DNA of 64,000 nt from the NCBI GenBank assembly GCA_039090855.1, contig CM077013.1, positions 136,979,240 to 137,043,239 on the forward strand, written 5' to 3'. Every line of letters starts with the position of its first letter. The stretch's first letter is position 1. Made by a program: the position numbers and the translations under genes. The notes beneath the pieces are model-generated. The model saw only the letters and a program-made list of their open reading frames with translations, did not search any database and was not told the DNA's origin. The DNA comes from Macrothele yani. Lineage: Eukaryota; Arthropoda; Arachnida; Araneae; Macrothelidae. Positions 1-10,019 of this stretch are shown piece after piece.

Positions 1-140
1 TCACTAGTTCCAGGGAAGGGAGAGAGCCAGTGCCGTAAGACAAACACAACATCCATGCCTTGGTCGGGATTCGAACCCGGACCCCTTACGAACGAATGAT
101 CAGAGGCCAGCGCCTTAGACCACTGCGCCACCAGGGCGGC
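1..140 (-). mobile_element. SINE-A, tRNA-derived, cut by window edge
   Basis: Read on the minus strand, the right part is a tRNA-like head. It has an A box (TGGCGCAGTGGTCTAAGGCG) and, about 40 bases on, a B box (GGTTCGAATCC). The body with the CACTGGCTCTCTCCCTTCCC block follows and runs off the window start. The same roughly 215-bp unit recurs at least nine more times in the window. A and B boxes are the internal RNA polymerase III promoter of tRNA-derived SINEs. It is not a tRNA gene because the acceptor stem does not close. Confidence 0.9.
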
Positions 141-229
141 TCTCGGTGTAATGTGCACGTCTTTTGAATTCGTTCTGAAGCAAATCAAATCTATACAAAA
201 TCAATGGAACCAGTCTGGAAAACAGTAGT

Positions 230-1645
230 ATCTGATCGAAGAAAGAAGTTTTTCAATCGGGTTTTTTATCCCGCAGATACTGCTGTAAACGGAATGGTGA
301 GCTTACGCCCTCTGGTTGCAGACTTATGAGTTAAGAAAAATTAAAATTAATGTGAGAAAATTTTCGCAGCGGAAACGCCTATCCAACAAAGAAAGAATTT
401 TTCAAATCGGACTCTTCGACGCCGAGATATGAACAAATATAAGATACAAACCTGCGCCACCTAGAAGGAAAACCATGCATTATTTTAGGAAGAGCTGCGT
501 GCGATACAAGAAGAATTTTTCAAATCGGAGTTTTAGAAGCAGAAATATCAGGTAAAACACAATTACGTTTGCGCCCCAAGCGGAAAGTCTACGATTTACT
601 TGAAAATTTAAAATTTATATGAAAGACATTTTGCATCAGAAATACTATCCAACAAAGAAGGATTTTTTCAAATCGGACTCCTATAAGTACAGATATTAAC
701 AAAAATACGATGTACATCTACCCCCTAGCGTAGAAACTATGCAATATTTTAAGAAGAAAATATTCCTAAAAGGTCTGTCGACGTGAGTAATATCGGTCCA
801 CAAACGATTTTTTTTTCAAACGAGATTTTAGAAGTTCAGATTTTGGTGCAAATACATCAGAAGCGGAAATTAAGGCTTACGCCCCCTGGTGGCCAAACCA
901 TTTTTTACAAAAAAGTGGAAAATATATGCAAAGGATTTTCCATCAGGAGCTGTATCCGGTGCAGAATTTTTTTTTCAAATCGGAATTTTAGAAGCAGGGA
1001 TTCTGGGAAAACGCAAGTTACCTTTACGCTTCCTAGCGAAAAGTCTATGAATTACTTCAAAATTTTGAAATTATATGGAAAACATGTCACACCGGTAACT
1101 CTATCCAATAAAGAAATAATTTTTCAAATTAGACTATTAGAAGCAGAGACCTTGACAAGAATAAGTTACACATCTATGCCCCCGGGCGGAGAAACCATAC
1201 AATATTTTACGAAGAAAACATTCCGAAAAGGTTTGTCGACGTGAGTAGTATCGGCCTACGAAATAATTTTTTCAATCGAGATTTTAGAAGCTCAGATTTT
1301 ATGGCAAATACATCAGAAGCAAAAATTAACGCTAACGCCCCCTGATGGCCAAAGTATACTTTACCAAAAATAAAAAAAAAAATATACGCAAAAGATTTTC
1401 CATCAGAAGCTGTATCAACTGAAGAAAAAAAATTTCAAATCGGAGTTTTAGAAGAAGAGATATTGGGGAAAACGTACCACCCTAGCGGAAAATCTGTGCG
1501 TAACTTAAAAAAGTAACTCTACCTAAAATACTCTTCGCCATAAGTGGAATCGAAAGATAAAAGAAATTTTTCAATCGGATGCTTATAGAAGCAAATATAT
1601 GCACCAAAACGCATTTTGAATTCGACATCATCTACATTTACGCAT
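230..1645. repeat. Degenerate tandem repeat field, ~459-bp period
   Basis: The block GTCGACGTGAGTA followed by TATCGG occurs at about 777 and again at about 1236, giving a ~459-bp period. Shorter sub-repeats built on TTTTTCAAATCGGA, then TAGAAGCAGAGATAT and a CGCCCCCTAGCGG-like tail, recur about every 110-130 bases. A 153-codon open frame at 783-1244 simply reads through the repeats and is not a gene. The same TTTTTCAAATCGGACT phrase appears at 3270 between the two R145 copies, so field and element are linked. Confidence 0.7.
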
Positions 1646-1659
1646 TCTAGCAGCAAAAT

Positions 1660-3230
1660 TGTACATCGTAAAAAAAAAAGTTAGTAAAATCACGCAATGC
1701 ATTGATTATGATACGCTTTCCAACATACCAGAAATCATTACTCAGGTTATCACTCAAGTTAGGAGGATAATGGCTGTGGAATAAATCTCGGTCCTCTGCC
1801 CTGACATTTGATCCCATTTCGATGATATTCAACAGAACCGATTCAGTATACCTCCGAAATAACAGGATAAAGTTTTTTCGCAATCGAAACATTTTTGCGT
1901 AAGTCATGATGCATAAGGGCTATAGAATAGTTCCCGCTCCTGTGTCCTAACCTTTGACCCCATTTCGCCCATTTCAACAGGATTCGTCCCCAGGAAGGCC
2001 CCAACAACATACTAATATTTCATCCAAATCGAAGCGTTCCTCTCCTATGTCCTGACCTTTGACCCAATTTGCCCCTTTTCAATAGCGTTTGTCCCCAGGC
2101 GGCACCCTACCACATACCAAAATTTCATGGAATCGAACCTTTTTTACGTTAGACATGACGCGTAAGAGCAGTGGAATGGATCCCGCTCCTATGTCCTGAC
2201 CTTTGACTCAATTTCGTTCACTTTCAATAGGGTTCCTTCCCATGTGTTCCCGTACCACATACTAAAATTTCATCGAAATCAAACGATTTTTACGTGAGTT
2301 ATCGTGCGGACGGACATACGCACGCAACGCGTGACGTAATGAGGCAGATAAGAATCGCGACCATCTGCCCGCAAGAGTGTGACGTCATAAAACTTTAATT
2401 GAATCCATACACAACGCGTGACGTAATGAGACAGATGGCGTGACCGCGCGCCAACATCTCAATTGCGAGAGTGTGACGTCATAAGATTTCTAAGCATGGG
2501 TAATATTAATGAGACGACGCCATGACACTGAAAACGTGGTAATTCGGGTGGTTATTTAACCCACTAAGCAAATTTTCCTAAAGACGAGATCAAGCTGAAT
2601 CGATTTCTAGTACCGGAAAACGGTAGGTTAACGACTTTCATCGAAATCCTTAGAGCCGTTTTCAAAATAAAATTAACATACATACAAGAATTGCTCCTTT
2701 AATAGTATGGGATAAGGGCGATGGAATGGATCCCGATCACATGTATTGATCTTTAACCCCATTTTGTCCGTTTTCAATAGGGTACGTCCCCAGGTAGTCC
2801 CCTACCTGATAATAAAATTTCAACGAAATAGAACCATTTTTACGCACGTTAAGACGCATAAGGGCAATGCAATGCATCCCGCTCTTATGTCCTCACATAA
2901 GAGCAGGATGACCCCACTTCAACCATTTTCAATCGCGTTCGTCCCCAGGTGGTCCCCTACCAATTACTAAAAGTTTATCGAAATCGAACCATATTTACGC
3001 AAGTTATGACGCATAAGGTCAATGGAATGGATCCCGCTCCTATGTCGTGACCTTTTACCCCACTAAACCCATTTTCAATAGGACTCGTTCCCATTTGGTT
3101 CCCTATCACATACTAAAATTTAATCGACATCGAACCATATTTACGACAGACAGACGGACGGACAGACGGACAAAGCCGGAGTATATACGCTTCTTCAACT
3201 ACGGTTGAAAAGCGTAAAAAACTAAATAAA
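1660..3230 (-). repeat. R145 element, left copy of a head-to-head pair
   Basis: From outside in this copy has a ~240-bp terminal module (1660-1900) and about three ~145-bp units (1900-2290). A CRE-rich module (2300-2700), about four more units (2700-3160) and a second terminus of CAGACGGACGG runs ending near GAAAAGCGTAAAA (3160-3230) follow. Each unit carries GGAATGGATCCCGCTCC, the TGACCTTTGACCCCATTT block, GTCCCCAGGTGGTCCCCTAC and a CATCGAAATCGAACC tail. Both termini and all modules reappear in reverse order at 3345-5290, and a simpler copy sits at 19752-20340. No coding capacity is seen and I cannot assign it to a named superfamily. Confidence 0.75.
2332..2481. promoter_or_regulatory. Cluster of CRE-like TGACGTCA/TGACGTAA motifs
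   Basis: TGACGTCA occurs at 2380 and 2474, and TGACGTAA at 2332 and 2419. Each variant is set in conserved context (GCGTGACGTAATGAG or GAGTGTGACGTCATAA). The module is copied in inverse at 4095-4200. TGACGTCA is the consensus site of CREB/ATF bZIP factors. Whether it works here is unknown; the motifs may only be part of the element's own structure. Confidence 0.5.
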
Positions 3231-3344
3231 GGATCATCATTCGCGCATTTTAAGCTTTCCAATGCAAAAAGAGTTTTTCAAATCGGACTACCAGTTGCAG
3301 AGATATGGTGTCTACAGATGGACGGACAAATCAATAACATAAGC

Positions 3345-4245
3345 ACAGTCTTTTTTACGCTTTCTAACTGTAGGTTGAAGAAGCGTATATGCTCCAGCTC
3401 CGTCCGTCTGTCTGTCTGTCCGTCCGCCTGTCCGCACGATAACTCGCGTAAAAATGGTTCGATTTCCATGAAATAATAGTATATAGTAGGGGACCACCTG
3501 GGGACGACCCCTATTGAAAATGGACGAAATGGGGTCAAAGGTCAAGACATAGGAGCGGGATCCATTCCATTGTCCTTATGCGTCATAAGTTGCGTAAATA
3601 TTGTTCGATTTCGATGAAATTTTAGTATGTGGTAAGGGACCACCTGTGGGCGAACCCTATAGAAAATGGATGAAGTGGGTCAAAGGTCAGGACATAGGAG
3701 TGGGATGAATTCCATGCCCTTATGCGTCATAACGTGTGTAAAAATGGTTCGATTTCGAAGAAATTTTAGTATGTGGGGACTACCTAGGGACGAATCCTTT
3801 TGAAAATGGGTGAAGTGGGGTCAAAGGTCAGGACATAGGATCGGGATCCATTCCATTGCCCTTATCCCATACTATTAAAGGAGCAATTCTTGTATCTATG
3901 TAAATTATATTTTGAAAACGGCTCTAAGGATTTAGAAAGTCGTTAAATTTCCGTTTTCTGGTACTACAAATCAATTTAGCTTGATCTCGGCTTTGGGAAA
4001 ATTCGTTCAGTGGGTTAAATAACCACCCCGAGTTACCACCTTTTTTAGTGTCATGGCGTCGTCCTATTAATGTTTCCCATGCTTAGAAATCTTATGACGT
4101 CACACTCTCGCGATTGAGATGTTGGCGCGCAGTCACGCCATCTGCCTCATTACGTCACGCGTTGTGTGTGGATCCTATTAAAGTTTTATGACGTCACACT
4201 CTCGCGGCCTTCTGCCTCATTACAACACGCGTTGTGTGCGTATTA
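3345..4245 (+). repeat. R145 element, right copy (inverted partner)
   Basis: This mirrors 2310-3230. It has a TTTTTACGCTTTCTAACTG terminus, a GTCCGTCTGTCTGTC run, and units with GGGTCAAAGGTCA at 3532, 3677 and 3818 (145 and 141 bases apart). The shared linker ending near 4020 follows, then the CRE module with TGACGTCA at 4095 and 4189. The arm breaks at about 4245, where left-copy homology stops; the matching outer module resumes at 5040-5290. A ~115-bp spacer (3231-3344) separates the two copies. Confidence 0.75.
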
Positions 4246-4444
4246 CGCTTTACTTCTTTTGTCTTCTAGAACAAAAAGTGAGTTGATGCGTAGTACAGTA
4301 TAATCAGCGGAACGCTGATGTGTTTTTCCCTTCGAATGGTAAACTGTTAATACAGCATATTTTTGGTTACGTTTTTGAATAGTCCCTTGATGGCGAGCGT
4401 ATCCGCTGTGCTAAATTATGATTAGTTCATTTTTATTAATTACT

Positions 4445-5036
4445 GTTAACAGAGTGTCACGTGGATGGTAAAACAATACAAAAAAATATGGCTGGTCGAC
4501 CCCCTACGAAACGTGCACGTTTCAGCTTTAATAAGAAGAATAAGTAGAATACCGCACTGTTGGAACAAGAACAAGCGAAATAAGTAAAAACAGCTTGGAC
4601 ATTCAAGAGCCGATGGTTTCCGATCACATTCCAGTCTCGAAACATTTGACCTTCCACTGGAAGAAGATCAGTCTACAAAAAGACTATTCTGAGCAGCTAA
4701 GGCGAGGAGCATGGAAATTATTTTCGACGTTATTATAACCCTCAATGGATCTATATCGGAAGAAAACCTCGAACAAATGCGGCGAATAAATAGACAGCGA
4801 ATCGCAGCTGAATCATCCGAAGAATTAACGTAACCAGCGTTTGGAAGAATTACGAAGCCATTCATCACAGTGAATCGCGACCGAAACTGCAGATGAACGT
4901 GTTCAGCGACTGGAACACTAGGGACAACGTGCAACTGAACGACTTAGCATTACAATACTTGGAAACAACATATCAAAATAAAAATAAAAAATGGGCCCTC
5001 ATCCCCCTTTAACCGAGCGCTGCTCGGTGTTCCTAA
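4445..5036 (+). mobile_element. Decayed non-autonomous Helitron with 3' terminus
   Basis: The 3' end shows a short hairpin (CCGAGC, GCT, GCTCGG at 5013-5027), then five bases, then CTAA followed by T. This is the hairpin-plus-CTRR end typical of Helitrons, which insert between A and T. Upstream, frame-shifted fragments such as ATETADERVQRLEH and QRATERLS resemble the N-terminal repeats of arthropod Helitron Rep/helicase proteins. Stops and frameshifts are frequent and neither Rep nor helicase domain is present. The 5' end is not located; 4246-4444 has no recognised content. Confidence 0.6.
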
Positions 5037-5039
5037 TAT

Positions 5040-5290
5040 TGCGTTATAACGTACGTAAAAATGCTTCGATTGAGACAAAACTTTATCATGTTGTTTCGGA
5101 AGTATACTTTACCGGTTCTGTTGAATATCATCGAAATGGGGTCAAAGGTCAGGGCACAGGAGCGAGATTTATTCTACAGCCATTATCCTCATAACTTGAG
5201 TAATAACTTGAGTAATGATTTCTGGTATGTTGGAAAGCGTATCATAGTCAATGCATTGCATGATTTTACTAACTTGTTTTACAAAAGAAG
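5040..5290 (+). repeat. R145 outer terminal module
   Basis: About 240 bases match the reverse complement of 1660-1900 and also 20120-20335. They include ATGCTTCGATTGAGACAAAAC, one GGGGTCAAAGGTCA site, GAGATTTATTCTACAGCCATT and GCATGATTTTACTAACTTG. The Helitron end at 5036 abuts it directly, so a Helitron apparently inserted into the right-hand R145 copy and displaced its outer end. Confidence 0.7.
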
Positions 5291-5867
5291 TTGAGCCGAG
5301 TTAAACAAATTAGCTTGATACATTTGGAAAACAAAATCAAGGACATTTTGTTACCTGAATATGATGCACATAATAACAATTTTCTACCTCTCTCTCTCGG
5401 TTTCTCCTTTTTCGGAGGGGGGGGAGGGTTGTCGAACTTAAGGGGCTGACATTCTTATCTGATGATGAAAATATAAATACGAGTAAAACAATATGCGTCA
5501 TTTTTTTCCCCATTCACATAAATAATACTTGCACAAATGTTCAAACAACGGCTGGATTCGGGCCTTAAAAAAAAAGTACCCTTCTTCTCACAACAGCCCT
5601 AGCCCGGAAATTTTCACTTAAGCGATGAAAACAATAAAAATAAAAAAATAAAGCTTATTTCCAGCTGCTTGTTAATCTCAATATTTTTATTGTTTTACGT
5701 TTAACTATTAATACGTATTCTGGCAATTTTCCAGACATGCGACCTCTCGTGATAATCGCGTGCTAGATTTTTAAAAAAATGAAGTGCCGTAGAACAATTC
5801 CTTCTTCTTTTTTTCTTTAAGCGGCGTGTTATCCGCATCGGCGTATATTCCGCTGCACCTAAATTTA

Positions 5868-6835
5868 CACAGTCGAGTCACATTACTGTGACCACCTCCT
5901 ACTTATGACGTCAACAGTGCGTAGCCAATGAAAAAAGGCACATGTTGTGAGCTGGCTTGGAGGGTATATAAGGTGTGCTCAAGGCATTCTGAAAACATGA
6001 TTGGGCCGCGAGTGGCCTTGTGGGCAACGTTCGTGACTGCCACGGAAAGGACCTCAGGTTCGATCCCAGGCAGGTACGAACGCTCGATCCACTAAATATC
6101 CGCCGTGCGTCGGATGGACACGTTATGCCGTCGGACCCCGGGTACTGGCCTCCCGGTAATAAATAAGGGCGTCTTCCACTACCTTTCTACTTCGCTTCCG
6201 TGTCACTTTCCTATCGGGCACTCTAGCCCAAATCTCCTAGCTTCCTATTTCTAAGGGTTGTTTAAGACCATGGGTCAGACACTCCCTTCCTAAAATCCTC
6301 TACATATGATCATTTGATCTGAAAACATATCATTCGTTGCTGTCATGGGTAAAGGAGCATTTTATCAGATTCGCAAAAGGGGATGATTATCGTCTTTCAG
6401 GCCAAAGGTGGCAATTTTTCTGAGACAGCGCACTTTGTGAACTGTTCGCGTGCTGCTGTGGTTAAAGTGTATCGTGATTGGAGAAATGGCACCATTGCGA
6501 ATAAGCGACGTGGAAACTGCGGAGCACCGCGTGCCATTGATGTGAGAGGTGAACGTCGGCTGAGAATGTGCGTGAGGGCCGATTGACACGCTACAGTGGA
6601 GCAACTCACTAGCTGAATGAACCAGGGGGTTACCGGAAGTGTGTCTAAAACGACAGTTCAGCGAACCCTGCTGCGTATGGGGCTCCCATGCAGACGGATG
6701 GTCATTGCACCTACGCTAACGAAGGTGCATCGGATCGGCAGAAGAGGCTTACATTTGCACGGCAGTATCGGAGTTGGACCTCCGCTCATTGGCAAAGGAT
6801 TATCTCAGGGATTAAAAAGCAGCAATATCTCGGAT
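5868..6835 (+). mobile_element. Tc1-like element TcA, copy 1, 3'-truncated
   Basis: The 5' TIR begins CACAGTCGAGTCACATTACT after a TA target dinucleotide. Two other copies (58936-59345 and 61811-63028) have the same TIR. The leader carries a 319-bp SINE-B (5999-6317). Coding starts near 6344 (MGKGAFYQIRKRG) and needs a frameshift to reach the open stretch 6383-6586, which has a paired helix-turn-helix (AAVVKVYRDWRNG). The next piece at 6617-6838 carries the linker region. It stops before the first catalytic Asp; the rest and the right TIR are missing. Confidence 0.8.
5999..6317 (+). mobile_element. SINE-B, tRNA-derived, with 11-bp target duplication
   Basis: The tRNA-like head has an A box (TGGCCTTGTGGGCAACG) and a B box (GGTTCGATCCC). 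A conserved body follows with CCGCCGTGCGTCGGATGG, CTTCCGTGTCACTTTCC and GGGTTGTTTAAGACC, ending in ACATATGATCA. The direct duplication TCTGAAAACAT flanks it at 5988-5998 and 6318-6328, so it retroposed into TcA copy 1. A second copy is at 57118-57436. Confidence 0.9.
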
Positions 6836-7291
6836 TAAAAACCAGATTGAAAAACTTCTTTCTTTGGTCAGATTTATTGCTTTCCATACCGGTTCCACTG
6901 ACTTTGAACAGCTTTGATAAATTTAATTTGCGTCAGAACGGATTCAAAAGACGTGCTCATTACACCCGAAAATTCGGTGTCATCTTTCTTGTTTTTATTT
7001 GAAAAGCAAAACCTAAAAAAGAAAAGGAATATTGTGATTTCCGGGGCCCTTCAGCATCGCGGGGTCTCGCGCGTGGGCTTCGTAGGCTTCCTGTAAATCC
7101 ACCCCTGATAAAATCTTAACTGAATATAAACCATGAATTGTATATCTATATCATAGGGTAACTGATACAAAACACTTTACGCAGATAATAAAAAATATTA
7201 AACTGTAATGAATTGAACACCGCCACGTTAGTATGAATTCCACAATAATTGTCGCCCTTAGGTTACATATAAAACAACATAAGTACAAAAA
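6836..7291. other. No gene; possible hAT-type end
   Basis: AT-rich sequence without a credible reading frame. A GC-rich patch at about 7035-7110 ends in GTAAATCCACCCCTG, the look of a hAT-type terminus (inverse of CAGGGGTGGATTTAC). I found no partner end or 8-bp duplication. Confidence 0.4.
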
Positions 7292-8850
7292 TACACTCAT
7301 CGTCAAAAATATACTTCCACACCCAAAAGCAAGTGTCGGATTGCAATACTATTCGGGAGGAAGGCAAAGATTACCAGCAACAACAATTGATTAAATATTG
7401 AGACTGATATGGGCAATATTTATTGAGCTATACTCGCCAATAAGTAGTGTATCTCAGTTTGGCAGTGGGCAGCCATGTTCGCTCACACAGCACGCCAGAC
7501 GTCTCGGCATGAAGTTGTACAAGTTTATAAAGCTGTCCTACGATAAACCATCCCATGCAGTTTGAATCTTCTCACGCAGTTCCTGCAGATTATGCGTCTA
7601 ATAGCATCCGACACGTTTTCAATCGGCGATAGGTCTGGCGATGCGGTTGGCCATGGCAGAGTGTCAGTGTCTTGAAGCCAAGCTCTCGAGACACCAGCAG
7701 TATGCGGACGAGCATTGTCCTGCCGGAAAATAGCGTAGGAGTGAGCGTTCTGAAAAGATAGAGCCACTGGTTGCAGGGCATCATTAACCTAACGTCGAGC
7801 TGTCAAAGTGTCTGTAATGAACACCAAAGGTGACCCGGCATCGTAGGCAATTGCACCCCACACCATGGCACCAGGCCTTCTCGACGTGTGACGCTCGACA
7901 ACAAACCGTTCACCTTGGAGCTCACCACGGTGCCTCCACACACGGATTCTTTGGTCGTCTTCTCCAAGACAAAGCGGCACTCATCACTGAAGATCACCCG
8001 CTGCTGTTCTGAGTGGTTCATTAACAGTCTGGTACGACACCATTGCAGTCTTTGGCGACGATGCAATGGTGTTAAGGGCAGTTGTCGAAACGGTCTGTGT
8101 GCGTGTAGTCCTACGTCGTACGACCGTCTGCCAATGGTGCTGGCGATAATCGGACGATGTATGAAGGGCACCTCTTCTCGCTTAATATATCCGCAGTCGT
8201 ATCTGTTGGGTCACTTCACGTATGTCGGACAACCCATCGGTCCTTTCTCTCCGTGGTTCGTCTAGGTCTTCCAGACCCTTCCTGTCGCTGCTGCGTGCCT
8301 TGTTCCATCCATTGTCGCCGCAGCGTGCCTTGTTCCATCCACTGCCGCCAACAGCGTACTATGGTGATATCCGCACGACAGGTATGGCGCGCAGTACGAC
8401 GATAAGACCAGTCCGTTTCCCGGATCCGCACGACAGGAATGACGCGCAGTATGACGATAAGACCAGTCCGTTTCCCAGATCCGCACGACAGGGATGGCGC
8501 GCAGTACGACGATAAGACCAGCCCGTTTCCCTGAGCCCGACGACGTGGCCCCTCTCGAACTGTTCCAACTGCTCGAATTGCTTCTGAACTTTTGTCCGAA
8601 GCATACTTCACTTGCAAAACATGCAACCAACACAACAGCCTGAGTCAGAATGGCAAGCACGCGCAACGGGACGATCTTATACAGCCGGTCAGGCACTGCG
8701 CTACTACCCATCCTTGCCGGCGTAACATGCGCGGCGTAGCGTGATACTTGGATCATTTGAATGTATCACGATGTCAAACCTACCCACCAAGTTTCATTCC
8801 TGTCGGTTGCTTCCTTCTGAGTGCAACTATTTTTTTGTCGATGAGTGTAT
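7292..8850 (-). mobile_element. Tc1-like element TcB, with internal tandem repeats
   Basis: The ends are inverted: TACACTCATCGTCAAAAA on the left and its complement, TTTTTTGTCGATGAGTGTA, on the right. On the minus strand the N-terminal segment reads EQFERGHVVGLRETGWSYRR. The middle (7803-8171) has VIFSDECRFVLEKTTKESV with the first catalytic Asp. The C-terminal part (7525-7767) has FRQDNARPHTA and ASPDLSPIENV. The pieces lie in different frames, so the transposase is dead. I count 32 residues between second Asp and Glu. The region coding the first helix-turn-helix is expanded (8293-8340 and 8371-8535). Confidence 0.85.
8371..8535. repeat. 55-bp tandem repeat, three copies, inside TcB
   Basis: The block starting CCGCACGACAGG and ending GATAAGACCAGTCCGTTTCC begins at 8371, 8426 and 8481, exactly 55 bases apart. 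It covers the part of the transposase reading GLRETGWSYRRTARHPCRAD. 55 is not a multiple of three, so each extra copy shifts the frame. A separate 30-bp duplication (GCGTGCCTTGTTCCATCC at 8293 and 8323) lies just 5' and keeps frame. Confidence 0.9.
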
Positions 8851-9363
8851 ATCTGTGTGATTACTTTCTTTCTTTTCCCGTTCCATTTTCTTTCTTTAAT
8901 GTAAAGACTTATTTCACTGTATATAAACGAAATAGAAAATATTCCTACTCTGATAGAAACACATTTACCAGTCAGAACTTCACTTTTAACCCGCATCTCA
9001 GCAATGGGATTAAAAAATTCAGAGTTCTAGTTGGTTAATAATTCAAATAGAAAATATTTTGTTTTATCAGAAGTTTTAAATGGCAGGAAATTAAAGAAAA
9101 GATTATAATTATCTGTTTTCCGACAAAATTAGAAAGCAAGAAAATTGAGGGGGAAATGTGATATTTCGTTCTTGTGCGCAAATGACTATGGGACAGCAAC
9201 TGCTTTCTCTACCCCCGCGGTTCCGAGGCCTCTGACTCCCTGATTTCAGAATTAAAGATGTCACCACTGTTTTAACGCCGGATCTTTCGTCTTCAAACTT
9301 CTCGTGGTTGATGCGTGTGAAGTGTAAGCTAATGTTATTATACATTTAAACGGCAAGTCCTAC
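8851..9363. other. No recognised feature
   Basis: AT-rich intergenic sequence. The minus-strand frame at 9109-9345 (78 codons) has no recognisable domain and I do not call it a gene. Confidence 0.5.
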
Positions 9364-10011
9364 TAGTGGCGCCAACTTCACCAAATTTATGAGGGGTAAG
9401 CCCGAAGAGGTCAGACGTGGGAGGAGCTCGTCTGTTCCTTTGTCCGGAGCAAAATAAAAATTAAAAGACGGAGAAGGGACGGGGTCAAAAAGGTAAACTA
9501 CGAGATTCGACGTATATTTTGAAACGCAATTTTAATTGCTCTTCAGCAAATGAACAAGGAAATAGAAATATTCTTTTTCTGAATATTAATATTTTTAGAA
9601 ACGATATTGAGCCTGCGATTCTATAAAAATATCCAGAGAGATTTTATTTCCAAACGCTTTCAAAAATATGAAAAATTGGCGCTGCTATTCAAACAAAAAA
9701 CGAGCAGCGCAAAAAATAAATAGATACATAAAGGCGTTAGAGATTATAAGTTTCTGTATTTTTATTTATTTTACTTTTCATAATAACTTTAAACAGCACG
9801 AGAACATGTCGAACAAAATATTTGGCTAAAAATCAAGTTTCTTTTTACTTATTTTGTTATTTATAAATTTTATAAGGTGGAGCATGAGGCCAAAGCAATT
9901 TTTTAATTAAGCAGGACGAAAAATATTGAAATATTGGGTGGGCACTGCCCCCCCCAGTAAAATTATTAGGGGGGCAAGATTCACCTTGCCCTCCTATAGT
10001 CAGTACCTATG
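9364..10011. mobile_element. hAT-type MITE with perfect 8-bp target duplication
   Basis: AGTCCTAC occurs at 9356-9363 and 10012-10019, flanking a 648-bp segment. Its ends (TAGTGGCGCCAACT and, inverted, CATAGGTACTGACT) are both close to the CATAGGCGCCGACT-type termini of hAT MITEs. The right part has the GC-rich tail common in such elements (GGGTGGGCACTGCCCCCCCC and GGGGGGCAAG). No transposase is inside. An exact 8-bp duplication is the hAT signature. Confidence 0.7.
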
Positions 10012-10019
10012 AGTCCTAC

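Noticed and set aside
783..1244. 153-codon frame near the window start
   Set aside because: It reads across degenerate ~459-bp repeats; composition and repeats (FQI-LLEAE-like) come from the DNA repeat, with no domain.
1647..5294. Small proteins in opposite frames at 1647-1907 and 5061-5294
   Set aside because: Both are translations of the same R145 outer module in its two orientations; no sign of coding selection.
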